DNA of 64,000 bases from Microbacterium aurugineum (GTDB taxonomy: Bacteria > Actinomycetota > Actinomycetes > Actinomycetales > Microbacteriaceae): positions 1,798,001-1,862,000 of the forward strand of contig NZ_CP078078.1 in NCBI RefSeq assembly GCF_023101205.1. Direction: 5' to 3'. Positions within the stretch are counted from its first letter, which is position 1, and the number at the start of each line of letters is the position of its first letter. Of the stretch, positions 46,361 to 52,881 are shown piece after piece. The position numbers were made by a program, and so were the translations under genes. The notes under the pieces were generated by a model that saw only the letters and a list, made by a program, of their open reading frames with translations, made no database searches and was not told where the DNA came from.

Positions 46361-47487
46361 ACGATCAGAACCCCCACGGCGAGTTGCCGGTCGTGTCGGA
46401 CGAGACCATCGCCCGCATCGAGGAGTCGGTGTTCGCCGAGATCGCCGCCGAGCGTGCGCCGGTGAACCTGGCTTCGGCCCGCGCACGCACGCGACGACGG
46501 CGCTGGCTGACAGGCGGTGGCATCGCCGCAGCCTTCGTCATCGGCGTGCTCGTGACTCCCCCGATCCTCGGCGCGGTCGGCGGCTCCACTACGGTCACCG
46601 CGGGCGGGTGGAGCATGTCCGGGGATGCCGCCACCGACGCTTCCTCCTCCTCGCCCGACCGCATGGCCGAGAGTGTTCCGGAGATGCTCGCCGAAGGGAC
46701 CACTGATGCGGGCGGTGCCGTCGAAGGTGCCGTCGATGGCGCTGTCGACAGCGATCGGGAGATCATCGCCACCGCACAGGCCACGGTTCAGGTGCCGAGG
46801 ATTCCCGAAGCCGCGACGACCATCGCCGCACTCGCCGCCGACCACGGCGGATACGTGGAGAGCACGGAGATCGGCAAGGCGGCCGCGATGGACGGCACCT
46901 CCGAGCCGGCGCCGACCGACTCCGCGTACGGGTGGATCAGCATCCGCGTGCCGTCCGATGACCTGCCCGAGGTGATCGCCGCGCTCGGCGACGTCGGGGA
47001 TGTCCTCTCCTCATCGACGTCGAAGCAGGATGTGACCTCGATCTCCATCGATCTGCAGGCGCGGATCGACTCGACCAGAGCATCGGTCGATCGTCTCACC
47101 GAGTTGATGTCGCAGTCGGGCAGCGTGTCCGAGTTGATCGAGGCGGAAGTCGCGCTGACCGATCGGCAAGCGCAGCTCGAGTCGTACGAACAGCAGCTCG
47201 AGGCACTGCAGGACCAGGTGGCGATGTCATCCCTGCAGGTGCAGCTGACCCGGGAGAACTCTCCCACCACTGCTGACCCCGCCGGATTCAGCGACGGCCT
47301 CCTCGCCGGATGGAACGGCCTCGTGGTCTCGCTGAACGCGCTCGTGGTCGCGGTCGGATTCATCCTCCCGTGGCTGGCGATCGCCGGAGTCGTCATCCTG
47401 ATCGTGTGGCTGGTCCGCCGGTCACGCCGGGCCCGTCGCGCCGCGCACGCGTCAACCGGAGACCGTACGGGCACCGAAGAAGCCTGA
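46357..47487 (+). CDS. DUF4349 membrane protein, candidate anti-sigma partner
   Basis: A 376-aa protein. A cytoplasmic N-terminus of about 48 residues (acidic then RTRRRR) leads to a transmembrane helix at about 52-72. A Ser/Thr/Gly-rich linker comes next, then the DUF4349 domain (about 130-315) with TAQATVQVPRIPEAATTIAALAADHGGYVES and a coiled coil. A second transmembrane helix at about 325-350 ends in a basic tail. No zinc anti-sigma motif (HxxxCxxC) is present. Coupling to the ECF gene suggests it senses envelope state and holds the sigma factor (inference). Confidence 0.85.
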   Translation: MNDQNPHGELPVVSDETIARIEESVFAEIAAERAPVNLASARARTRRRRWLTGGGIAAAFVIGVLVTPPILGAVGGSTTVTAGGWSMSGDAATDASSSSPDRMAESVPEMLAEGTTDAGGAVEGAVDGAVDSDREIIATAQATVQVPRIPEAATTIAALAADHGGYVESTEIGKAAAMDGTSEPAPTDSAYGWISIRVPSDDLPEVIAALGDVGDVLSSSTSKQDVTSISIDLQARIDSTRASVDRLTELMSQSGSVSELIEAEVALTDRQAQLESYEQQLEALQDQVAMSSLQVQLTRENSPTTADPAGFSDGLLAGWNGLVVSLNALVVAVGFILPWLAIAGVVILIVWLVRRSRRARRAAHASTGDRTGTEEA

Positions 47488-47500
47488 TTTTCCGGGGTAT

Positions 47501-47514
47501 ACAAGAAGGCTTGT
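47501..47514. promoter_or_regulatory. Operator-like palindrome upstream of ArsR/MFS pair
   Basis: ACAAG-AAGG-CTTGT forms a 5-4-5 inverted repeat 34 nt before the ArsR-family start codon, in a 60-nt gap. It is a likely autoregulatory site. Confidence 0.5.
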
Positions 47515-47547
47515 GCGTCTGCACGGGCGAGATTAGCGTCTTCTCCC

Positions 47548-48096
47548 GTGGAAGACATCTCCGTGATCACCGCCGTGCACCATCCGTTGCGCCGCCGCAT
47601 CTACGACTACCTCCTCCTGTACGGGACGTCTCAGGTGACGACGCTCGCCCGCGCACTCGAGAGCCAGGTCGGCAGCATCAGCCACCACCTGCGCATGCTC
47701 GAGCGAGCAGGGGTCGTCGAGCGCGTTCCCGACCCGGACGGTGACAAGCGCACCAGCTGGTGGGCTGTCGCACGGAGAGCGTTGACCTGGTCGACCGACG
47801 ACTACGCGGACTCCCCCTCCGACGCCCTTCTCGCCCGAGAGGCGCAACGCCAGGGCATCCGGATGCAGATCGAGCGACTCCAGCAGTGGCACAGGCACCG
47901 ACACGATCCTGCCTACGTCGGGTATGACGGCTCCAACACCGAGACCACGACCTGGGCTTCTCCCGATGAGTTGCGAGATCTTTCCGCTCGACTCCTGGCG
48001 ACGATCCGCGAGTGGCAGGACGGCATCGATCTCGCGGACGACCAGTCGCGCACGCCCATCTTCGTGTTCGCCCACGCCTTCCCGACGGTGCCGTGA
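47548..48096 (+). CDS. ArsR-family winged-helix transcriptional regulator
   Basis: A 182-aa regulator. The winged helix is at about residues 5-75 (HHPLRRRIYDYLLLYGTSQVTTLARALESQVGSISHHLRMLERAGVVERVPDPDGDKRTSWWAV), followed by a helical C-terminal part rich in Arg/His (QQWHRHRHDP). The classic ArsR metal cysteines are absent, so the signal is unlikely to be arsenite. Start GTG 47548. Its TGA overlaps the MFS ATG by 1 nt. Confidence 0.9.
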   Translation: MEDISVITAVHHPLRRRIYDYLLLYGTSQVTTLARALESQVGSISHHLRMLERAGVVERVPDPDGDKRTSWWAVARRALTWSTDDYADSPSDALLAREAQRQGIRMQIERLQQWHRHRHDPAYVGYDGSNTETTTWASPDELRDLSARLLATIREWQDGIDLADDQSRTPIFVFAHAFPTVP

Positions 48097-49343
48097 TGGC
48101 CACCCTCAGCGAGCCGACCGTGCTCCTCACTCCCCCGGAGTTCCGCCGCGATCACCGCGTGCACGCATGGATCGGCGTCAAGGCCCTCTCCGACGCGGGG
48201 GATGCACTCTGGACGATCGCACTCGCCTGGACAGCCGTGCAGATCGCGTCGCCGGCCGTCGCCGGCCTGATCGTCGCAGCCGGGACCATCCCCCGGGCGG
48301 CGATCCTGCTGTTCGGCGGCGTCATCGCCGACCGTGCCGATGCGCGGCGGATCATGCTCTTCTTCACCATCCTCCGCGTGGGCGTGCTCGTCACCGTGGC
48401 CGTGTGGGTCCTCACAACGCCCCCATCCGTGGCGATCCTGCTGTTCGCCGCGATCGCGTTCGGGGTGTGCGACGCGTTCTACGAGCCGTCGGCGGGCACC
48501 ATCGCGCGGCAATTGGTCAGACCGGAGGATCTGCCGTCGTACGGGGCGGCCGCCCAGACCGCCTCACGTCTGGGCACCATGGGCGGCGCAGCGATCGGCG
48601 GGATCATCGTGGCGCATGCAGGACTCGTCGGTAGCGCCTCGCTGAACGCACTGACGTTCGCTCTCGTCGCCGCCTTCATCGCGATCTGGTTGCGACCGCG
48701 GTTCCGACTCGCCCGCGCAGACAAGGAGCCGGCGCTGCGCGGCATCGCGCGGGGGTTCGCGCACCTCTCCGCGAACCCCACCACGCGCACGCTCGTGATC
48801 GCGCTGTCGGGTCTGAACCTGGCCGTGGGCCCCGCTGTCGGAATCGGCCTCGCGTTGCGCGCACACGCCGAGGGCTGGGGCGCACAGGCGGTCGGCCTCT
48901 TCGAGGCCCTCCTTGGTCTGGGCGCGGCGATAGGGGCCGTCTCGGTCGCGAAGTGGCGACCCCGCCACGAAGCGCGTGCGGGGTTCTGGGCTCTCGTCGT
49001 CCAAGGCGCAGGGATCGTCGCGCTCGGCTTCGGGCCGGCGTGGACCGTGGCGACGGCCGCCTTCGCGATCGGAGCGACAGCCGGGTACGCCTCGGTCTTG
49101 CTGAGCGCGACCTTCTCGGCCACCGTCGACACCGCCTATCTCGGCCGCATGGGGTCACTCACCCGGTTGGGAGACGACTGCCTGATGCCTCTGGCCATGG
49201 CGGGATTCGGAGCGCTCGCCTCGCTCTCGAGCCTCTGGGTGCCGTTCACCCTGTTCGGCGGCGCGATGATGGCGCTGATGATCCTGCCCTTGAGCAACAG
49301 GACCTTCCGCACGATGTCGCTTCGCTCGGCCCCGGCGGAATAA
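48096..49343 (+). CDS. MFS transporter
   Basis: A 415-aa major facilitator of the MFS-3/DHA3 type with about twelve helices. The loop 2-3 motif is FGGVIADRADARRIMLFF, and the second-half motifs are around GLALRAHAEGWGAQAVGLFEALLGLGAAIGAV. It is probably an efflux pump controlled by the coupled ArsR regulator. The last five codons (APAE-stop) lie inside a 53-nt direct repeat whose other copy is 2.1 kb downstream, so the end of the gene was involved in an insertion event. Confidence 0.9.
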   Translation: MATLSEPTVLLTPPEFRRDHRVHAWIGVKALSDAGDALWTIALAWTAVQIASPAVAGLIVAAGTIPRAAILLFGGVIADRADARRIMLFFTILRVGVLVTVAVWVLTTPPSVAILLFAAIAFGVCDAFYEPSAGTIARQLVRPEDLPSYGAAAQTASRLGTMGGAAIGGIIVAHAGLVGSASLNALTFALVAAFIAIWLRPRFRLARADKEPALRGIARGFAHLSANPTTRTLVIALSGLNLAVGPAVGIGLALRAHAEGWGAQAVGLFEALLGLGAAIGAVSVAKWRPRHEARAGFWALVVQGAGIVALGFGPAWTVATAAFAIGATAGYASVLLSATFSATVDTAYLGRMGSLTRLGDDCLMPLAMAGFGALASLSSLWVPFTLFGGAMMALMILPLSNRTFRTMSLRSAPAE

Positions 49344-49384
49344 CGGCCCCTGAAAGCAAGAAAGCCTCCGGCGAACCGGAGGCT
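49332..49384 (+). repeat. Left copy of 53-nt direct repeat
   Basis: The sequence CCGGCGGAATAACGGCC followed by GAAAGCAAGAAAGCC and the hairpin AGCCTCCGG/CCGGAGGCT recurs at 51427-51479 with two mismatches. This copy holds the MFS stop codon and a shortened terminator stem (9 bp, 49363-49384). The T-rich arm is replaced by GGTTC here. Confidence 0.9.
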
Positions 49385-49844
49385 GGTTCAGCAAACGTCA
49401 TCGTGACCGACAGGGCAAAGGACCGCGACCATCGCAACTCACGGTTCTCCTGCTTGAGCCGACGGACTCACTCGTCATCACGCCTTTCCATCTTCCCTGC
49501 AAACTCACGTCGGACTTCCCTGACCGCTCCGGCACGAAATCCAGCAACCGCACGCGTGTTCTCCCGCAGCCCAGTCAGCGCACGGCCCGACGCGTTGCCA
49601 CGAGATGATCCGGACCGAGTGGCACCCGGACCGTCTGCAGCACCCGACGGACGATGCCGCCGACCGCCCGAAGTACCTGCGAAGCGGTCGTCCTGCGAAC
49701 GCCGTCGAACTCCTACTGAGACTGCCAACGTTGCGGTTTGTCCCCCTAATGGCCTACATCAACCGGGCAGGATTCTCAGTATGGTGTGGAAAGACTCCGC
49801 CACACCACTGGTAAGAATTCGCATGGCTCGATCTAGGAGAAAGC
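49385..49844. other. 460-nt stretch without a convincing gene
   Basis: Six-frame reading gives only short or compositionally odd frames: a plus frame at 49605-49814 with a plausible start (MIRTEWHPDRLQ) but no family match, and an Arg-rich minus frame at 49468-49728. Codon use is unlike the flanks. It may be remnant mobile DNA within the insert. The promoter of the secreted-protein gene must lie at its right end. Confidence 0.4.
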
Positions 49845-50810
49845 ATGATGACTCGTTTTCGGAAGACGGCGATCGCCGCGTTCGTAGCCGCGGCAGTTTC
49901 GGCGACGGCGGCAGCGCCCGCGTCCGCGTCCACCGCCGAACCAAGTGATTCGGCGGAGCTGAATGCGGTATTGGCGGCTGTGCCAGATGAATACGCAGTG
50001 GATGCGGCGAACGCCGACTCGCTCGCGGCAGAGATCTTGGGTGGGAGCCCCTTGGAAGTGCTAACGCCGACGGGACAAGAGACCGAAGTGGCAATCTCTG
50101 AGGTTTCCGCAGGACTCCCCCAGTCGGTTCTCCCCCTTGATGAAAACCAAGATGCAGTGGCCCGCGACGACGAAACGACAACAGTGGCTCAACAAAAGCT
50201 AGACGGATCCGTCCAGATAATCACGACTATCGAATCCTCATCCGCGCCTACAACGTATTCATACGACCTCACACTTCCGGAGAACACGACCTTACGGATG
50301 AATGACGATGGTTCTGTCGTCGCGTACGACGACACGGGGGCATTCGTAGCTGGCGTACACAAGCCGTGGGCCATCGATGCGACTGGTGCTGCTGTTCCGA
50401 CTCATTTCGCGGTCGACGGCAACCGACTCACGCAGTTTGTCGAACACGACGCAGCTCATGCGTATCCGATTGTCACGGATCCCTGGCTCGGGGCGAATCT
50501 ATACGGCAGTGTTAAAGCCACGAAGACTTCACAGGGGTATGTTCTGACGACGACTCCAACCGCGTGGGGCGCTGCATATTCCGGAGTGGCGAACCTCCCC
50601 ATGTGGTGGGCGCATGCCGACGAGGTGAAGAACAAAGTTCCCAAAGGGTACGCGTGGTCTTTGAGCCTTCAAGAACAGCTCTACTGCCACATTGCAGGGT
50701 GGCCGGTAAGCGCTAATCCCAGTTACGACCTGGAGTCATGGAAGCCACATACGTATTGGGAGGCTCAGATACCTTCGAAGTGCCTAGGCGGATATTCACC
50801 GGGGAATTGA
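49845..50810 (+). CDS. Secreted protein with DUF2599-like C-terminus
   Basis: A 321-aa exported protein. The N-terminus MMTRFRKTAIAAFVAAAVSATAAAPASAS is a Sec signal peptide with an AxA-type site. The middle is Ser/Thr/Asp-rich. The C-terminal roughly 60 residues (LSLQEQLYCHIAGWPV...YDLESWKPHTYWEAQIPSKC) match what I remember of DUF2599: QxxCH, a W-containing LE-W-P stretch and a final Cys. Codon use includes CTA, ATA and AAA, rare elsewhere here. AGGAGA precedes the ATG. The lipoprotein gene follows after 3 nt. Confidence 0.65.
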   Translation: MMTRFRKTAIAAFVAAAVSATAAAPASASTAEPSDSAELNAVLAAVPDEYAVDAANADSLAAEILGGSPLEVLTPTGQETEVAISEVSAGLPQSVLPLDENQDAVARDDETTTVAQQKLDGSVQIITTIESSSAPTTYSYDLTLPENTTLRMNDDGSVVAYDDTGAFVAGVHKPWAIDATGAAVPTHFAVDGNRLTQFVEHDAAHAYPIVTDPWLGANLYGSVKATKTSQGYVLTTTPTAWGAAYSGVANLPMWWAHADEVKNKVPKGYAWSLSLQEQLYCHIAGWPVSANPSYDLESWKPHTYWEAQIPSKCLGGYSPGN

Positions 50811-50813
50811 CTG

Positions 50814-51236
50814 ATGCGTAGGTTCACGACAGTCATCGCGTTGGGAGTGTGGACCGCCGTCGTGGCTGCATGCACGGCCTGTTCGACGGACTCGATCGTT
50901 TGGGGTTCTGAAGGTGCCGCCGTCAGAGCTTTGGCCGAGAGCGTCATCGATGACATGCAGACATCGGGCGACTCTCCGCATGTGTGCGAGGACGTCGCGC
51001 TCGACCTGAAGTCACCTCGGGCATGGGAGTCGATGGCGCCCGGTGAGCCTGAGAGATACTCAGGTGAAGAATGGGCCGACTACGCTGACCTCTCCCCGAC
51101 GTGGCTCATCAATCTCTCACCGACCGAGGAGGCATCGGGCATGGCCGAAGTTCCCATCTTTCTGTTCTTGCGCGGGGCAGGCGATGACCTCTGCGTTGCG
51201 GCGATCGAATGGGGAGAGCTGAGCACGTCACCCTAG
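50814..51236 (+). CDS. Small lipoprotein, unknown function
   Basis: A 140-aa protein with signal MRRFTTVIALGVWTAVVAAC; two candidate lipobox cysteines occur (VVAAC and ACTAC). The mature part is acidic with SPHVCEDVALDLKSPRAW and DDLCVAAIEW, and the two remaining cysteines could form a disulfide. I do not recognise the family. It is 3 nt downstream of the secreted DUF2599-like gene, so the two form a pair; a toxin/immunity or receptor relationship is only a guess. A strong terminator follows. Confidence 0.65.
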   Translation: MRRFTTVIALGVWTAVVAACTACSTDSIVWGSEGAAVRALAESVIDDMQTSGDSPHVCEDVALDLKSPRAWESMAPGEPERYSGEEWADYADLSPTWLINLSPTEEASGMAEVPIFLFLRGAGDDLCVAAIEWGELSTSP

Positions 51237-51310
51237 GCGTCTTGTCAACAGCATCGCCGATGCAACTTTGCAGTGGCACTAGCGATGAGCAGCGACTCAA
51301 GAACGCCACA

Positions 51311-51344
51311 TGGACTCCCCCTCGAGAAATCGACGGGGAGTCCA
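51311..51344 (+). terminator. Terminator after the lipoprotein gene
   Basis: A 10-bp stem TGGACTCCCC/GGGGAGTCCA is extended past one C-C mismatch by TCGA/TCGA closing a GAAA tetraloop. The downstream sequence TCGTCT is weakly T-rich. It ends the two-gene insert. Confidence 0.75.
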
Positions 51345-51426
51345 TCGTCTGGCACGGCCGACATGAACGAGGCATGGGATCGAAGTCACCGGCATCCGAG
51401 AGCACTCAGCGCCGGTGGTCGCGACT

Positions 51427-51479
51427 CCGGCGGAATAACGGCCTCGGAAAGCAAGAAAGCCTCCGGCGAACCGGAGGCT
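51427..51479 (+). repeat. Right copy of 53-nt direct repeat
   Basis: This copy matches 49332-49384 at 51 of 53 positions. Here the repeat keeps the MFS-end remnant CCGGCGGAATAA and runs into the intact terminator of tRNA-Glu. Confidence 0.9.
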
Positions 51480-51483
51480 TTCT
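51454..51483 (-). terminator. tRNA-Glu terminator
   Basis: A perfect 13-bp stem AGAAAGCCTCCGG/CCGGAGGCTTTCT with a CGAA loop lies just downstream of tRNA-Glu on the minus strand. Most of it also forms part of the direct repeat. Confidence 0.8.
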
Positions 51484-51492
51484 CGTGTTGTG

Positions 51493-51565
51493 TGACCCCA
51501 GCGGGATTCGAACCCGCGTTACCGCCGTGAGAGGGCAGCGTACTAGGCCGCTATACGATGGGGCC
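51493..51565 (-). tRNA. tRNA-Glu (anticodon CTC)
   Basis: The minus strand folds as a 73-nt cloverleaf. The acceptor GGCCCCA pairs with TGGGGTC, the anticodon arm is CTGCC-CTCTCAC-GGCGG with anticodon CTC, and the T-arm loop is GGTTCGAATCCC-like (GCGGGTTCGAATCCCGC). CCA is not encoded. It reads GAG, the dominant Glu codon in GC-rich genomes. Confidence 0.95.
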
Positions 51566-51715
51566 GTCTGGCGAAACGTTTCCGTCGCGCGACAACCGTT
51601 CAAGTATGCCACGGCGTTTCTCCGTCCGCAAAATCGAGGCCGCCTCCTCGTGACACCCGGGCGTGGCGCGCAGAATCCGTTTGCCGTGGAGCAGGCGAAG
51701 GAGTTGACTCGTCTC

Positions 51716-52354
51716 ATGCGCGTCACCAAGTTCGAACATGCTGCTCTCCGTCTCGATGCGAATGACAGGACCCTCCTGATCGATCCGGGCTCCTTCACGG
51801 CACCCGTGAACGATCTCAGCGATCTCATCGGGATCGTGATCACGCACGAGCATCCCGACCACTGGACCCCTGAGCACTTCGACCGTCTGCTGCGCACGGC
51901 GCCCGGCACCCCGATCTTCGCGCCTGCCGGCGTCGCGCGCGCGGCAGAGGGCTACGACATCACCGTGGTCTCCCCCGGTGATGCCGTCGAGGTCGGCGGT
52001 TTCACTCTGCGTTTCTTCGGCGGCACGCACGAGGTCATCCACTCATCTCTCCCCTCCGTGGAAAACGTCGGCGTCCTCGTCAACGACGAGCTCTACTACC
52101 CCGGCGACTCCTACGCTGTCCCCGAAGGCATCTCGGTGGGCACTCTCGCCGCGCCGCTCGGAGCGCCCTGGTTGAGGATCGGCGAAGCGATGGACTACGT
52201 GCTCGCCGTCGCGCCACGCCGCGCGTTCGGCACCCACGACATGACGCTGTCGGTCATCGGCAAGAACATGCACCGGCAGCGCCTGCAATGGGCCACCGAG
52301 CAGGGCGGCGGCGAGTTCTTCGTGCTGGAGCCCGGCGACACCCTCGACCTGTGA
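51716..52354 (+). CDS. MBL-fold metal-dependent hydrolase (UlaG-like)
   Basis: A 212-aa metallo-beta-lactamase-fold protein. The metal motif is ITHEHPDHWTPEHF, with GTHEVIH, YYPGDSY (Asp ligand) and FGTHDMT as the further ligands. The start KFEHAALRLDANDRTLLIDPG resembles the UlaG/YtkL subgroup. The substrate is unknown. ATG 51716 is chosen; the open frame continues upstream through the tRNA gene, which cannot be coding. Its TGA overlaps the GNAT GTG. Confidence 0.87.
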   Translation: MRVTKFEHAALRLDANDRTLLIDPGSFTAPVNDLSDLIGIVITHEHPDHWTPEHFDRLLRTAPGTPIFAPAGVARAAEGYDITVVSPGDAVEVGGFTLRFFGGTHEVIHSSLPSVENVGVLVNDELYYPGDSYAVPEGISVGTLAAPLGAPWLRIGEAMDYVLAVAPRRAFGTHDMTLSVIGKNMHRQRLQWATEQGGGEFFVLEPGDTLDL

Positions 52355-52881
52355 CCGGCGCAGCACGCCGCCTCCTCCCCTCGCCGACCGCCCGCCTCCG
52401 CTTCCGCGAGATGAGGGAGGACGACCTCGATCAGATCGCCGAGATGCTCGGCGATCCGGAGGTCATGGCCTTCTACCCGGCCGTGAAGACGCGCGCGGAG
52501 AGCGCCGAATGGATCGCGCGGATGCAGGAGCGCTACCGGGAACACGGGCACGGGCTCTGGGTGATCGAGACGCACGACGGTGAGTTCATCGGGGACTGCG
52601 GTCTGACCTGGCAGTCCGCGAACGACGCTCCGGTGCTGGAGGTCGGCTATCACGTCCGTCGCGCGAGTCAGCGCCGGGGCTACGCGACGGAAGCCGCGAG
52701 GGCATGCGTCGAACTCGTCGCCCGCGAACTCGCCCCCACCCTGCTGACGGCGATCATCCACCCCGCCAACACCGCGTCGCGCGGGGTCGCCGAGAACCTC
52801 GGCATGACGCACATCGACGACGACCGCGCCCACCCGTGGATCGTACGTACGGTCATGGGCATGCAGGTCGCCCCGGCTTAG
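52351..52881 (+). CDS. GNAT acetyltransferase (RimJ/RimL type)
   Basis: A 176-aa protein with TARLRFREMREDDLDQIAEMLGDPEVMAFY at the start, the acetyl-CoA loop VRRASQRRGYATEAARACVEL and the end PANTASRGVAENLGMTHIDDD. The family acetylates ribosomal proteins, antibiotics or small amines; the target is unclear. It overlaps the hydrolase gene by GTGA, and its last 4 nt overlap the 3' end of convergent pepN. Confidence 0.88.
   Translation: MTGAARRLLPSPTARLRFREMREDDLDQIAEMLGDPEVMAFYPAVKTRAESAEWIARMQERYREHGHGLWVIETHDGEFIGDCGLTWQSANDAPVLEVGYHVRRASQRRGYATEAARACVELVARELAPTLLTAIIHPANTASRGVAENLGMTHIDDDRAHPWIVRTVMGMQVAPA

Noticed and set aside
49605..49814. A 69-aa frame as an integrase or transposase remnant in the 2-kb insert
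   Set aside because: No catalytic motif or family similarity could be seen; it is left as unassigned sequence.
51209..51715. The N-terminal part of a longer frame leading into the MBL-fold hydrolase
   Set aside because: It reads through the terminator repeat and the tRNA-Glu gene; the family-like sequence starts at 51716.
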